From the NCBI GenBank assembly GCA_030447385.1, contig JAUJOY010000004.1:1-37465 (forward strand): a stretch of 37,465 nt of DNA, given 5' to 3'. The stretch comes from Mycobacteriales bacterium (GTDB lineage: Bacteria; Actinomycetota; Actinomycetes; Mycobacteriales; SCTD01). Shown in pieces: positions 25,776 through 34,785 of the stretch. Below the pieces are notes generated by a model that worked only from the letters and a program-made list of their open reading frames with translations, searched no databases and was not told where the DNA came from. The stretch's first letter is position 1. Each line of letters starts with the position of its first letter. A program made the position numbers and the translations under genes.

Positions 25776-26291
25776 GTGACCGACCGGCAGGACGGCGAGC
25801 TCGAACAGCGCTACGCCGTGGCCGAGCGCAAGCTCGACGCCTACTACGACAAGCGGCGGCGGCGCGGCCCGCCGATCCTGCTCGGGACGTTGCTGGTCCT
25901 CACCCTCGCCGTCGGCGTGGTGGCGGCGGTGGACCTGCGCCGCCTGCAGACGCCCCGGGGCACCGCGCTGGCGTGGACCGGCGCCACCGTGTTCGGTGAC
26001 TGCTCGGCCTACCTCGACCTGTCCGTCCCGGACGCGGGCGTTCTCGAGTCGCGCAGCGACGAGCAGCTGTGTCTTTCACTTCGCCAGCGCTCGGCCGCCA
26101 GCCGAGCGGCTGCCGCCCAGATCGGGATCGACCTGGTGGAGGTGCGGCAGGAGGGAGACCGGGCGACGGCCGTGCTGTCGGTACGCCGTCCCGGCCGCAA
26201 CGACCAGGTGACGCTCCTGATGCGGCGGGAGGGAGGCGGCTGGGCGGTCCTGCGCACTCCCGCGGTGTGCCTGGCGCTCGGGTGCCCCTGA
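25776..26291 (+). CDS. Membrane-anchored protein with small extracellular domain
   Basis: A 171-residue protein starting with GTG just after the MaoC gene stop. It has an acidic/basic cytoplasmic tail with KLDAYYDKRRRRGPP, one membrane helix (PILLGTLLVLTLAVGVVAAV, residues ~33-52) and a C-terminal domain of ~115 residues with three cysteines (FGDCSAY, EQLCLSL, AVCLALGCP gives a fourth). The fold could resemble SnoaL/NTF2-like accessory domains (WAVLRTPAVC), but I cannot confirm this. It ends convergently to the Ser/Thr kinase gene, with about 80 bases between them that show no strong hairpin. Confidence 0.72.
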   Translation: MTDRQDGELEQRYAVAERKLDAYYDKRRRRGPPILLGTLLVLTLAVGVVAAVDLRRLQTPRGTALAWTGATVFGDCSAYLDLSVPDAGVLESRSDEQLCLSLRQRSAASRAAAAQIGIDLVEVRQEGDRATAVLSVRRPGRNDQVTLLMRREGGGWAVLRTPAVCLALGCP

Positions 26292-26373
26292 GCCGTCCTT
26301 CTGCCGGCTGACAGCTCCCAGCCTCGTCCGCACCGCCGCGAGCATGGTGACCGTCAGTCGCGCTGTCAACGTC

Positions 26374-27894
26374 CTAGCGCAGCACCTGGTCGCGGTTGGC
26401 CTGCCACCAGGTGAACAGGCTGCTCGAGTCGTTGTCGTCGCGGATGGCCAGCAGCGAGATGGCCCGGTCGTCGTACTGCCAGGCGAGCACGGCGTCGTCG
26501 TTGACGTTGACGTAGCAGGCGATGCGGCCACCGTCGATGCGCGTGCTCACGTGTCCCGTGCCGGCCGCGCCGCTGCCGCCGCGGAAGTCCGAGCACGGTG
26601 CGTCGGGGTAGCGCGGCTTGCCGACGTAGGCGCTGTCGAAGCCCGTGTCCATGGCCCGGGCGTCCGCCCACTGGACCGCGTGCACGCTCGCCACGCCCTC
26701 CGGCGTCCGGTCGCAGTTCAGCCGCGCCAGCTGCCCAGGCAGCCGCGGGAGCGGGGTGCACCCGCCGTACTCCTCGCGCAGCATCGCGGCGAGCCGCCGG
26801 TCCGCCTCGTCGAGCCCCGCCGCCGAGGCGCTGGGGGCGGCGGCCGGCCGGGTGTCCTCGACATCCGGCGGGGTGCTGAGGAGAACGCCCACAGCACCCG
26901 CGACGACCACGACGACCAGGCCCACCAGCAGCCGGGGAAGCCGAACCCGAGAGATCGCCACCCGTCGTGGGGGCACCGGCTCCGGGCGCGGTCTGGGAAG
27001 AGGGGCCGGGCTCGCGAAGACGGGCGTCTCGAGCGGGCCCTGCGCCGCACGTGACGGGGGCGCCGGCGGGGTCGCCGTCGCCGCCCGGAGCGCACGGGCC
27101 GCCGCGCCCGCGGTCGCCCAGCGCTCCTGCGGCGACTTGGCCAGGCAGCGCACCAGCACCGGCGGCACCCCGACCGGCAGGTCCGGCTGCAGCGAGCGAG
27201 CGCCCGGGACCGGGTGACCACGGTGTGCGGCGGCGATCTCGTACGGGTCGGTGCCGGGAAACGGTGGCTGGCCGGTCAGGCAGTGGTACAGCACGCAGCC
27301 GAACGCGTAGACGTCCGAGGCCGGGGTGCCCCGGTCCCCGCCGAGCTGCTCCGGCGCCATGTACTGCACCGTCCCGACGGTCGTGCCCGCGGTGGTCAGG
27401 CTGAGGGAGCCGTCGACCGGCTTGGCGAGGCCGAAGTCGCAGAGCACCGGATGCTGCTCGTCTCCCTCGAGCAGGATGTTCGAGGGCTTGACGTCGCGGT
27501 GGACCAGGCGGTTCTCGTGCAGCGCGTCGAGCGCCGCCGCGACCTGCTCCGCCAAGGCCACCGTGTGCGCGGGCGTCAGCCGCCGGGAGTCACTGAGACG
27601 TCGCGCCAGGTCGATGCCGTTCACCAGGCGCATGACCAGGAACAGCTGGCCGTCGCTCTCGCCGTAGTCGTGCACCGTGACGACACCGGGGTGGTGCAGG
27701 GCCGCCAGCACCTGCGCCTCCCGCCGGAACCGACCTGCGGCGGACGGGTCGTGCCGGGCCGACAGCGCCATGACCTTGAGCGCGACGTCGCGGCCGAGGT
27801 TCTCGTCGAGCGCCTGGTAGACCACGCCCATCCCACCCCGTCCGAGCTCCCGGACGATCCGGTAGTGCTCGGCGAAGACGTCGCCGTGCTGCAT
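26374..27894 (-). CDS. Receptor-type serine/threonine protein kinase (PknB-like)
   Basis: A 506-residue kinase. The catalytic domain (~residues 10-265) has the Gly loop LGRGGMGVVY, the VALKVM lysine, catalytic LVHRDVKPSNILLE, CDFGLAKP, VGTVQYMAPEQ and SDVYAFGCVLYHCL, so it looks active. A Pro-rich linker leads to one membrane helix (LLVGLVVVVVAGAVGVLL, ~residues 330-347) and an outer domain of ~150 residues with four cysteines (GGCTP, LNCDR, APCSD, IACYV) and no PASTA repeats. The ATG at 27894 follows GGGAGG; a longer in-frame version upstream lacks this support. The ligand is unknown. Confidence 0.9.
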   Translation of the reverse strand: MQHGDVFAEHYRIVRELGRGGMGVVYQALDENLGRDVALKVMALSARHDPSAAGRFRREAQVLAALHHPGVVTVHDYGESDGQLFLVMRLVNGIDLARRLSDSRRLTPAHTVALAEQVAAALDALHENRLVHRDVKPSNILLEGDEQHPVLCDFGLAKPVDGSLSLTTAGTTVGTVQYMAPEQLGGDRGTPASDVYAFGCVLYHCLTGQPPFPGTDPYEIAAAHRGHPVPGARSLQPDLPVGVPPVLVRCLAKSPQERWATAGAAARALRAATATPPAPPSRAAQGPLETPVFASPAPLPRPRPEPVPPRRVAISRVRLPRLLVGLVVVVVAGAVGVLLSTPPDVEDTRPAAAPSASAAGLDEADRRLAAMLREEYGGCTPLPRLPGQLARLNCDRTPEGVASVHAVQWADARAMDTGFDSAYVGKPRYPDAPCSDFRGGSGAAGTGHVSTRIDGGRIACYVNVNDDAVLAWQYDDRAISLLAIRDDNDSSSLFTWWQANRDQVLR

Positions 27895-27940
27895 GGCCAC
27901 CTCCCGTCCTCGCGTCGATGCGCGGTACATACTGCACGGC

Positions 27941-28273
27941 TCAGCTCCCGAGGCCTCCGACCGGAGCCACCGGAAGGCCGGTGCGGTGACAGGTCCAGAA
28001 CGGGTCTGTGCCGAGGTCGGGCTCGACGAACATCGGGTGCGCGAACCGCTCGGTGCATGAGGTCTCGAGGCACGGCGGCCACGTCGGGTCGCCCAGGTGC
28101 ACCGCCTCCTGCACGTCCTGCGCCAGCAGACCGAGCACGTACGGCGCGCCGGCCTCCCACTCGCTCAGCCACCAGGCGCGCTGCTCCACGGCGTCGTGCA
28201 CGGCCTGCTCGTGAGCCCGCGTCCGCAGATCGCGGCGCACCGCGACGGCGGCCTCGACCAAGGCGGGGTGCAC
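27941..28273 (-). CDS. Conserved-looking protein of unknown function, XPB-linked
   Basis: A 110-residue protein starting at GTG 28273, six bases after the XPB stop codon, so it is almost certainly cotranscribed with XPB. It is helical at first (ALVEAAVAVRRDLRTRAHEQAVHDAVEQRAWWLSEW) and then has CLETSCTERFAHPMFVEPD and FWTCHRTG, giving three cysteines and a histidine that could bind zinc or form a disulfide. I recognise no family. The kinase gene follows 46 bases later with its own ribosome-binding site. Confidence 0.6.
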   Translation of the reverse strand: MHPALVEAAVAVRRDLRTRAHEQAVHDAVEQRAWWLSEWEAGAPYVLGLLAQDVQEAVHLGDPTWPPCLETSCTERFAHPMFVEPDLGTDPFWTCHRTGLPVAPVGGLGS

Positions 28274-28279
28274 CCGCGC

Positions 28280-29929
28280 TCAGCCTCCGGACAGCACGTC
28301 GTCCGCGTCGACGATCGTGTAGGCGTAGCCCTGCTCGGCGAGGAACCGCTGGCGGTGGGCGGCGTAGTCCTGGTCGAGGGTGTCGCGGCTGACGACCGTG
28401 TAGAAGTGCGCCGTGCGCCCGTCCTCCTTCGGCCGCAGGACCCGGCCGAGGCGCTGCGCCTCCTCCTGCCGGCTGCCGAACGTCCCGGACACCTGGATGG
28501 CGATCGTGGCCTCGGGCAGGTCGATGGAGAAGTTCGCCACCTTGGACACGACCAGGCCGGGGATCTCCTTGCGCCGGAACGCGTCGTACAGGCGCTCTCG
28601 CTCGGCGTTCTTCGTCGAGCCCTGGATGACCGGCATGTCGAGTGCCTCGCCGAGCTCGTCGAGCTGGTCGAGGTAGGCGCCGATCACGAGCACCTGGTCG
28701 TCGTGGCGCTCCACCAGCTTGCGGATGACGGCGAGCTTGGTGTGCGCGGTGGACGCTATCCGGTAGCGGTCCTCCGGCTCGGCGGTCGCGTAGGTCAGCC
28801 TTTCCGCATCGGTCATGGTCACGCGGACCTCGGTGCAGTCCGCGGGCGCGATCCAGCCCTGCGACTCGATGTCCTTCCACGGCGCGTCGTAGCGCTTCGG
28901 CCCGATGAGGCTGAAGACGTCCCCTTCGCGTCCGTCCTCGCGCACCAGCGTCGCGGTGAGCCCGAGCCGGCGGCGGGACTGCAGGTCGGCCGTCATCCGG
29001 AACACCGGCGCCGGCAGCAGGTGCACCTCGTCGTAGACCACCAGCCCCCAGTCGCGTGCGCCGAACAGCTCGAGGTGGGCGTACTCGCCCTTCCGTCGGG
29101 TGGTCATGATCTGGTAGGTCGCGATGGTGACCGGCTTGATCTCCTTCTTCTCCCCGGAGTACTCGCCGATCTCCTCGTCGGTCAGCGTCGTCCGCTTGAG
29201 CAGCTCGGACCGCCACTGCCGACCCGACACGGTGTTGGTGACCAGGATCAGCGTGGTCGCGCCGGCCCGTGCCATGGCGGCCGCACCCACGATCGTCTTC
29301 CCGGCGCCGCAGGGCATTACCACGACGCCGGAGCCCCCGAGCCAGAAGCCGTCGACGGCGAGCTTCTGGTAGTCGCGCAGCTCCCAGCCCTCCTCCCGCA
29401 TGAGGATCTCGTGGGCCTCGCCGTCGACGTAGCCGGCGAGGTCCTCCGCCGGCCAGCCGACCTTGAGCAGCGCCTGCTTGAGCCGGCCGCGCTCGGACGG
29501 GAAGGCGAGGCAGGTCTCGGGGTCCAGCCGGGCGCCGAGCATCGGGCTGACCTTCTTGTTGCGCACCACCTCCTCGAGCACGGCCCGGTCGGTCGTCCGC
29601 AGCACCAGCCCGTGGATGGGGTCGAGCTCGAGGCGCAGCCGGCCGTACCGGTCCATCGTGTCCGCCACGTCGACCAGCAGGGCGTGCGGCACGGTGTAGC
29701 GGCTGAAGCGCACGAGGGCGTCGACGACCTGCTCGGCGTCGTGGCCGGCGGCGCGCGCGTTCCACAGCCCGAGCGGGGTGAGCCGGTAGGTGTGCACGTG
29801 CTCCGGCGAGCGCTCCAGCTCGGCGAAGGGGGCGATGGCGGCCCGGCAGTCGGCCGCGAGCGGGTGGTCGATCTCGAGCAGGAGGGTCTTGTCGGACTGG
29901 ACGATCAAAGGCCCGTCGGAGGGTGTCAC
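28280..29929 (-). CDS. DNA repair helicase XPB (bacterial ERCC3-type)
   Basis: An SF2 helicase of about 549 residues, strikingly like M. tuberculosis Rv0861c as I recall it. The N-terminal damage-recognition-like domain begins PLIVQSDKTLLLE. The motor follows with Walker A VMPCGAGKTIVGAAA, DEVH box VYDEVHLLPAP, motif III LGLTATLVRED, the RED motif within it, and C-terminal motifs SKVANFSIDLPEA and QRLGRVLRPK. The GTG at 29929 is chosen because the family begins MT-GPLIVQSDK and a GACACT lies 6 nt upstream; a TTG at 29944 would add five residues. It has 3'-5' helicase function in repair or transcription. Downstream of the WYL-protein gene. Confidence 0.95.
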   Translation of the reverse strand: MTPSDGPLIVQSDKTLLLEIDHPLAADCRAAIAPFAELERSPEHVHTYRLTPLGLWNARAAGHDAEQVVDALVRFSRYTVPHALLVDVADTMDRYGRLRLELDPIHGLVLRTTDRAVLEEVVRNKKVSPMLGARLDPETCLAFPSERGRLKQALLKVGWPAEDLAGYVDGEAHEILMREEGWELRDYQKLAVDGFWLGGSGVVVMPCGAGKTIVGAAAMARAGATTLILVTNTVSGRQWRSELLKRTTLTDEEIGEYSGEKKEIKPVTIATYQIMTTRRKGEYAHLELFGARDWGLVVYDEVHLLPAPVFRMTADLQSRRRLGLTATLVREDGREGDVFSLIGPKRYDAPWKDIESQGWIAPADCTEVRVTMTDAERLTYATAEPEDRYRIASTAHTKLAVIRKLVERHDDQVLVIGAYLDQLDELGEALDMPVIQGSTKNAERERLYDAFRRKEIPGLVVSKVANFSIDLPEATIAIQVSGTFGSRQEEAQRLGRVLRPKEDGRTAHFYTVVSRDTLDQDYAAHRQRFLAEQGYAYTIVDADDVLSGG

Positions 29930-29971
29930 CACATCAGTGTCCAACGCCGGTCCGCTCCGGCCGCATCCTGC

Positions 29972-32308
29972 TCAGCCATCGTCGACCGGTGCGACGCCGG
30001 TGATCCGGTGCAGGGCGAAGGTCCGGTTCTCCGACCGCAGGTGGTCCCAGGCCGCGAGGAAGCCGCCCCCGACGCTGCGCGGCTCGATCACCCGGGACGT
30101 GGCGCGGCCCTGCGCGTCGACGTAGCCGACCCACACCTGCCGCCGCTCCCGCGTGGCCTGCTGCAGGAAGGCGAGCGTGTCCGCGGTCGTGGACCGGGTG
30201 GTGGTGACCGGCGCGCGGCGGGCCGCTCTGGCCGCCAGGTCGCCTGCGCGCAGTGCGGCGATGGAGAGGCGGGCCTGCTCGGCGGGCAGAGCCGGCTCGG
30301 TGTAGCGCTGGGGCCGCGCCCGCAGCGGGGTGCGCCGGACGTCCGGGCGCGCGAGCAGCAGCGCACCGTCGGGCGCCTCCGCCGCCGGCGCGTGCCCCGC
30401 CGCGCGCAGGTCCTCGAGCACCAGGTCCAGCGGCTGCGTCGTCACGAGCACGGTGGGGGCCAGCCGTCGCAGCCGCAGCGGCGCGAGCCGCTTCGCCGCG
30501 AGCACCTCCGCGAGCAGCGCTTCGTCGTCGCACCGCAGGTAGGTGCTGGCGGCCCCCACCCGCATGCGGCCGTGGCGGCGGGCCACGTCGTCGACGAGGT
30601 AGGTCAGCGACTGCGGGACCGGGGTGCGCGACCGGGTGCGGAACAGCTCGTGCAGGTCGCCGGCGGTGCGCCCGGCATCCAGCGCCCGCCGCACGGTCGG
30701 CTCGCTGACCCGGAAGACGGTGGCACCGCCGGTGGACTCCACGTCGGCGACCAGAGCCATCTGCGCAGCCAGCTCGCGCTCGAGCGGCCCGGGGGCGACG
30801 ACGGTGAGGTCGGGCTGGACCAGGACATGGTCGAGCGGCTCGGGCAGCAGGGCGGCCAGGAGCCGCGCGGCACCCCGCTCGTCACCGTCGAGCAGGACCC
30901 GGCTGTAGGACGCCAGCCCGCCCCGCCCGGTCAGGCCGAGGACCTCGGCCTCCTCGAGGGTCCACCGGTGCATCAGGTCACGCAGGCGGCCGCCGCGGCG
31001 CGGGGCGCTCCAGACCAGCAGGGCCAGCACGCTGGCGCGGGTCACGGTGTGCCCCGGCCGCGCGTCCAGCAGCACGTCCAGGATCCGGCGCCGCTCCTGC
31101 GGTGCCCCCGGCCGCTCGATCTCCGGCCCCAGTGCCGCCAGCACCTTGTCACGCTCGTCGCGCTCGCCCACCAGCGCCGGCAGCCGGGGCAGGTGGAGCC
31201 ACGCGGTCGCGAGCGAGGCCCACCGCTGCTGCGGCGGCGAGCTGAGCCAGACGTCGTACGCGGGCGTCGGCACCCACTCGGGGTCGGTGCCGGGTGTCTG
31301 GTCGATCAGGCCGGCGGCGGAGGCGAGCTCGACCAGGAGGGCGGCCCGCGCCTCCACGACGTCCACCGCTGCGGCTGCCCGCTTGAGCTCGCGGACGCCC
31401 AGGCCACCGGCGCGCAGCACCGCAGGCGGACGAGCGGTCCAGGCTTCGAGCAGGGCCTCGACCTGGGTGACCACCGCCGCAGCGGCCTGAGCCGCCGCGG
31501 TGTCGACACCGCCCGGCCCGGCGCCCGCCGTGGCGAGCGCGGGCGGGTAGGGCTGCAGCGCCCCCAGCGCGGACGCTCCGCGCAGGGCCAGCCCGACCTC
31601 GCGCGGCAGCTCCACGGTGTCGGCGTCGATCGGGACGAGCAGGCCGCGGGCGAGCAGCCAGCGGACGGGTGAGTCCCCCGGGCTCGAGGTGGCCCGCCGG
31701 TTGGCGTCCTTGACCTGGCCGAGGGGCGGTCCGGAGGCCAGCGTCTCGAGGACCCGCAGCGCCGCGTCGTCGGCCGAGGCCAGCAGGGCCGCCAGGCGGG
31801 TGGTGTCGGCGAGCAGCTCGGCGATCCCGGCTGCACCGTCCACCCCGAGCGTCCGGGCGACCGGCTCCACGTCGCTCGTCCGCAGGCGGGCCAGCAGCGT
31901 CGCCGCCGGGCGGCCGAGGCCGGCCGCGGACGGCGCGACCACGTCGCGCACCGGCCCGAGGACCCGAAGGGAATCCGGTGGTCCCCAGACGAGGGCCAGG
32001 TCCTGCAGCCGCTCGATCCCCTCGCAGATGCGCTCCTTAGGTGCCGCGTCGCCGACGAGGCCGACGAGCGAGTCGTACGACGTCGTGTCCTCCCCGAGCA
32101 CCAGCCCCTCGAGCAGGGCCAGCGCGAACGCGTCCACCTGCTCGAGCGCGCGCAGGACCGACAGGCGGACGGCGGCCCGGGCCGCGAGGACCCCGAGGTC
32201 GGAGGGGACCGGGACGGCCAGGTCGGGGCGGCCCGAGATCAGCCGGGCCAGCCGCTCGTCCGGCCAGCTGCGGAGCCAGTCCGCGAGGCTGCGCGCGGAG
32301 GAGTCCAT
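29972..32308 (-). CDS. Large WYL-domain protein with XPB-type N-terminal-like domain (Rv0862c-like)
   Basis: The 778-residue protein starts with ATG at 32308, leaderless after TAGCCT. Residues ~1-480 are helical repeats rich in Leu/Ala with winged-helix-like stretches ([18 protein letters not shown]). Residues ~493-590 ([24 protein letters not shown] onward) look like the Helicase_C_3/XPB N-terminal domain; the adjacent XPB has a parallel block. The last ~70 residues are a WYL domain ([21 protein letters not shown], then [18 protein letters not shown] and FALHRITGV). M. tuberculosis Rv0862c lies next to xpb in the same order. It probably works with XPB; regulator or loader are both possible. 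Confidence 0.85.
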   Translation of the reverse strand: MDSSARSLADWLRSWPDERLARLISGRPDLAVPVPSDLGVLAARAAVRLSVLRALEQVDAFALALLEGLVLGEDTTSYDSLVGLVGDAAPKERICEGIERLQDLALVWGPPDSLRVLGPVRDVVAPSAAGLGRPAATLLARLRTSDVEPVARTLGVDGAAGIAELLADTTRLAALLASADDAALRVLETLASGPPLGQVKDANRRATSSPGDSPVRWLLARGLLVPIDADTVELPREVGLALRGASALGALQPYPPALATAGAGPGGVDTAAAQAAAAVVTQVEALLEAWTARPPAVLRAGGLGVRELKRAAAAVDVVEARAALLVELASAAGLIDQTPGTDPEWVPTPAYDVWLSSPPQQRWASLATAWLHLPRLPALVGERDERDKVLAALGPEIERPGAPQERRRILDVLLDARPGHTVTRASVLALLVWSAPRRGGRLRDLMHRWTLEEAEVLGLTGRGGLASYSRVLLDGDERGAARLLAALLPEPLDHVLVQPDLTVVAPGPLERELAAQMALVADVESTGGATVFRVSEPTVRRALDAGRTAGDLHELFRTRSRTPVPQSLTYLVDDVARRHGRMRVGAASTYLRCDDEALLAEVLAAKRLAPLRLRRLAPTVLVTTQPLDLVLEDLRAAGHAPAAEAPDGALLLARPDVRRTPLRARPQRYTEPALPAEQARLSIAALRAGDLAARAARRAPVTTTRSTTADTLAFLQQATRERRQVWVGYVDAQGRATSRVIEPRSVGGGFLAAWDHLRSENRTFALHRITGVAPVDDG

Positions 32309-32315
32309 CCGGCCA

Positions 32316-32321
32316 AGGCTA
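32316..32321 (-). promoter_or_regulatory. Candidate -10 element, WYL-protein/XPB operon
   Basis: TAGCCT on the minus strand, 7 nt before the ATG at 32308; no Shine-Dalgarno sequence. It probably drives the WYL protein, XPB and the 110-residue protein together. Confidence 0.5.
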
Positions 32322-32362
32322 GTCGCCGGTTGGCCGTCGGGCTGGCCGGGAACGGGCCTGCC

Positions 32363-32596
32363 ATGACCAGCTCGGAGAAGGATCTGCTGACCGCGGGCGA
32401 GGGGGTGGACGAGGGCTCGGCAGCCTCCACCGCCGAGGGCGCCGGGACCGCCTCCGGGGGCGGCGTCGGTCCAGCCCCGGCCGCGGGCGGGCAGACCGAC
32501 CCGCAGCCGGCCCCACCGGACGAGGTCGGGACGGCCGACTCCCGCAAGGCTGCCGAGTCCGATCCCGGGCAGCAGCTCGAGGCCGGGGAGGGCTGA
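32363..32596 (+). CDS. Small acidic low-complexity protein
   Basis: A 77-residue protein of Gly, Ala, Pro, Glu and Asp ([18 protein letters not shown] at the start, [12 protein letters not shown] at the end), strongly acidic and probably disordered. It has no signal peptide or membrane segment. ATG at 32363 without a good ribosome-binding site. M. tuberculosis has a small gene (Rv0863) at the equivalent place, which slightly supports it. Composition alone could also arise from non-coding GC-rich DNA. Confidence 0.5.
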   Translation: MTSSEKDLLTAGEGVDEGSAASTAEGAGTASGGGVGPAPAAGGQTDPQPAPPDEVGTADSRKAAESDPGQQLEAGEG

Positions 32597-32624
32597 GCTC
32601 GACGCCAGTCGGCCCGGCCGCGCC

Positions 32625-32630
32625 TACTGT
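32625..32630 (+). promoter_or_regulatory. Candidate -10 element, HAD-LarE gene
   Basis: TACTGT, 6 nt before the GTG at 32637, no Shine-Dalgarno sequence. Leaderless layout. Confidence 0.5.
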
Positions 32631-32636
32631 CGGGGC

Positions 32637-34028
32637 GTGCAGATCACCGTCGGCTTCGACCTGGACCTGACGCTGATCGACCCGCGGGCGGCCGTCGTCG
32701 CCGTGGCCGCGCAGGTGGCCCAGGAGGAGGGCGTCGAGGTCGACGGCGGGCTGTGGGCCTCGCGACTCGGTCCGCCGCTGGAGGTCGAGCTCGCGCACTG
32801 GGTGGCAGCGGAGCGGGTCGCCCCGGCAGCCGGGCGCTACCGCGAGCTGATGGCGGTGCTCGGCCCGTCGCGCATCACCCTGCTCCCCGGGGCGGCCGAG
32901 GCGGTGGCGGCCGTGCGTTCCTGCGGGGGCCGGGTCGTCGTCGTCACCGCCAAGTCCGAGGCGCTGGCCCGGCAGGCGCTGGGCGACCTCGGGCTCGAGG
33001 TCGACGCGGTGACCGGGTCGCTGTGGGCGGAGGGCAAGGCGCAGGCCCTGACCGCGGAGGGCGCGTCGGTCTACGTCGGGGACCACCCGGGTGACGTGCG
33101 CGCCGCGCGGGCGGCCGCGGTCCTCAGCGTCGGCGTGGCGACCGGGGGGTTCCCGCCCGAGGGCGCGGATGTCCTGCTGGACGACCTGACAGGCTTCCCC
33201 GACTGGTTCGCCGGTCACGTGCTGGACCTGCGTCTCACGGCGCTGGACAGCGCGCTGCGTGGCCTCGGCGGTCTGCTGGTCGCGTTCTCCGGTGGCGCCG
33301 ACTCCGCGTTCCTCCTCGCGGCGGCGCGGCGGGCGCTCGGGCCCGATCGGGTCGTCGCCGCCACGGCGGTGAGCCCGTCACTGGCGGCGGACGAGCTCTC
33401 GGCCGCGGCTGCCTTCTGCGCGGTGCTCGGCGTCCGGCACGTGACGCCGGGTACCGAGGAGCTCGCGAAGGAGGGCTACGTCGCGAACGGCGCGGATCGT
33501 TGCTTCCACTGCAAGGCCACCCTGCTGGACACGCTGCGGCCGCTGGCCGAGTCCCTGCGACTGCCTGCCGTGGCCACCGGCACCAACGCCGACGACGCCG
33601 TAGCCGGGTTCCGTCCGGGCATACGGGCTGCGGCGGAGCGCGGGGCGCTGACGCCGCTGCTGGACGCCGGGCTGACCAAGGCGCAGGTGCGCGAGGCGAG
33701 CCGCCGGTGGGGGCTCGGAACGTCTGACAAGCCGGCCCTCGCCTGTCTGTCCAGCCGGATCGCGTACGGCGTGCCGGTGACGGTCGACGCGCTGGCGCGG
33801 GTCGACCGGGCGGAGCGGGCGCTGCGCGCACACCTCGGGACGGTCGTCGACGTGCGGGTACGCGACCTCGGAAGCGGGCAGGCGAGGGTCGAGCTGGACC
33901 CGGAGGCGCTGGAGCGCTGCGACGACGCGGCCATCGACCTCGTCCGGCGGGAGGGGTTCGCTCAGGTCTCGGCCCGGGTGTTCCGCTCCGGCTCGATGAA
34001 CGACGCGCTGCGCGGGTCGGGACGCTGA
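32637..34028 (+). CDS. HAD-like phosphatase fused to LarE-type sacrificial sulfur transferase
   Basis: One 463-residue frame encodes two domains. Residues 1-~192 are a HAD hydrolase: GFDLDLTLID (Asp8, Asp10), VVVVTAKSEAL and YVGDHPGDVRAA. Residues ~197-463 are LarE: PP-loop AFSGGADSAFL (216-226), then RCFHCKATLL (Cys289, Cys292), TGTNADDAVAGFRPG, PALACLSSRIAYG (Cys370) and FRSGSMNDAL. LarE adds sulfur to the nickel-pincer nucleotide cofactor. Three cysteines at these places fit the [4Fe-4S]-binding kind rather than the single-Cys sacrificial kind. No larB, larC or lactate racemase gene is in the window. No stop or frameshift lies at the join. Confidence 0.88.
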   Translation: MQITVGFDLDLTLIDPRAAVVAVAAQVAQEEGVEVDGGLWASRLGPPLEVELAHWVAAERVAPAAGRYRELMAVLGPSRITLLPGAAEAVAAVRSCGGRVVVVTAKSEALARQALGDLGLEVDAVTGSLWAEGKAQALTAEGASVYVGDHPGDVRAARAAAVLSVGVATGGFPPEGADVLLDDLTGFPDWFAGHVLDLRLTALDSALRGLGGLLVAFSGGADSAFLLAAARRALGPDRVVAATAVSPSLAADELSAAAAFCAVLGVRHVTPGTEELAKEGYVANGADRCFHCKATLLDTLRPLAESLRLPAVATGTNADDAVAGFRPGIRAAAERGALTPLLDAGLTKAQVREASRRWGLGTSDKPALACLSSRIAYGVPVTVDALARVDRAERALRAHLGTVVDVRVRDLGSGQARVELDPEALERCDDAAIDLVRREGFAQVSARVFRSGSMNDALRGSGR

Positions 34029-34273
34029 CGGCGCGAGCGAGCCCCCCGCAGCAGGCCCAGCAGCGACAGCGCCAGGCCGATCGGCATCAGCGACGCGACC
34101 AGCGTGGTCCACAGCGGGGCGTCCTGCCGGCCGAGCAGGAAGGGCACCAGGACCGCGACGATCCCGAGCACGCCGACCCCGAACACCAGGGCGCCGGCTC
34201 GCACGAGCCGCTCGCCCGGGCGCGGGGCCTCGGGTGCGCCGTGGCGCGGCCCGGTCGACGCGCGGTCGCGCAC
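33962..34273 (-). CDS. Small two-span membrane protein (Rv0870c-like position)
   Basis: A 103-residue protein with two membrane helices (LVRAGALVFGVGVLGIVAVLVPFLL and TLVASLMPIGLALSLLGLL) and basic termini. GTG at 34273 after AAGGAGG. It is divergent from the cold-shock gene, with TACGCT (34308-34303) as a possible -10. Its 3' end overlaps the end of the HAD-LarE gene by 67 bases on opposite strands. M. tuberculosis has a membrane protein gene (Rv0870c) beside cspB in the same arrangement. Function unknown. Confidence 0.75.
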   Translation of the reverse strand: MRDRASTGPRHGAPEAPRPGERLVRAGALVFGVGVLGIVAVLVPFLLGRQDAPLWTTLVASLMPIGLALSLLGLLRGARSRRQRPDPRSASFIEPERNTRAET

Positions 34274-34383
34274 GGCCCTCCTTCGACGTCGGCTCGCAGG
34301 TCAGCGTAGGCGTGTCCGGCTAGCCTGAAACGACCGCGTCCCGCGCGACCAGACGTACAGCCCACCGAGATGACGAGGTCCCC

Positions 34384-34770
34384 GTGCCCACCGGCAAGGT
34401 CAAGTTCTACGACAAGGACAAGGGATTCGGCTTCGTGTCCCGCGACGACGGAGGCGACGTCTTCGTACCTCGCTCGGCGCTGCCCGCGGGGGTCGAGGAG
34501 CTCAAGGCCGGGGCACGTGTGGAGTTCGGGGTGGCTGCGGGGCAGCGCGGGGAGCAGGCCCTGGCGCTGACGGTTCTCGAGGCGCCGCCGACCCTCGCAA
34601 CCGCGCGCCGGCAGCCCGAGGACCTGCAGAGCATGGTCGAGGACACCATCAAGCTGCTCGAGGCGAAGGTGCAGCCCTCACTGCGCCGCGGCAAGCACCC
34701 CGACCGTGAGACCGGCCGTCGCGTGGCTCAGATCCTGCGCGCGATCGCCACCGAGCTCGAGGGCCCCTGA
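34384..34770 (+). CDS. Cold-shock-domain protein with C-terminal extension (CspB-like)
   Basis: A 128-residue protein. The cold-shock domain (residues 1-~68) has [24 protein letters not shown] with both RNP motifs, so it should bind single-stranded RNA/DNA. The C-terminal ~60 residues ([47 protein letters not shown]) form a helical extension seen in M. tuberculosis CspB (Rv0871) and relatives. The GTG start is preceded by GACGAGG. A TAGCCT at 34321-34326 is a possible -10, giving a leader of about 50 nt. Confidence 0.9.
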   Translation: MPTGKVKFYDKDKGFGFVSRDDGGDVFVPRSALPAGVEELKAGARVEFGVAAGQRGEQALALTVLEAPPTLATARRQPEDLQSMVEDTIKLLEAKVQPSLRRGKHPDRETGRRVAQILRAIATELEGP

Positions 34771-34785
34771 CGTCCGGCGGCAGGG

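Noticed and set aside
28097-31672. A very long plus-strand open frame (about 1190 codons) opposite XPB and the WYL protein
   Set aside because: It is low-complexity Arg/Gly/Val/Pro-rich, has no recognisable motif and runs antisense to two clearly conserved genes; long antisense frames are expected at this GC content.
33190-33260. Possible frameshift or misassembly making the HAD-LarE fusion
   Set aside because: Both domains are complete in one frame, the linker (AGHVLDLRLTALDS) leads smoothly into the LarE start, and there is no homopolymer run at the join.
34321-34384. A structured cold-shock thermosensor leader before the cold-shock gene
   Set aside because: The leader is only about 50 nt, and I see no cold-box or strong alternative hairpins; actinomycete cold-shock proteins often lack one.
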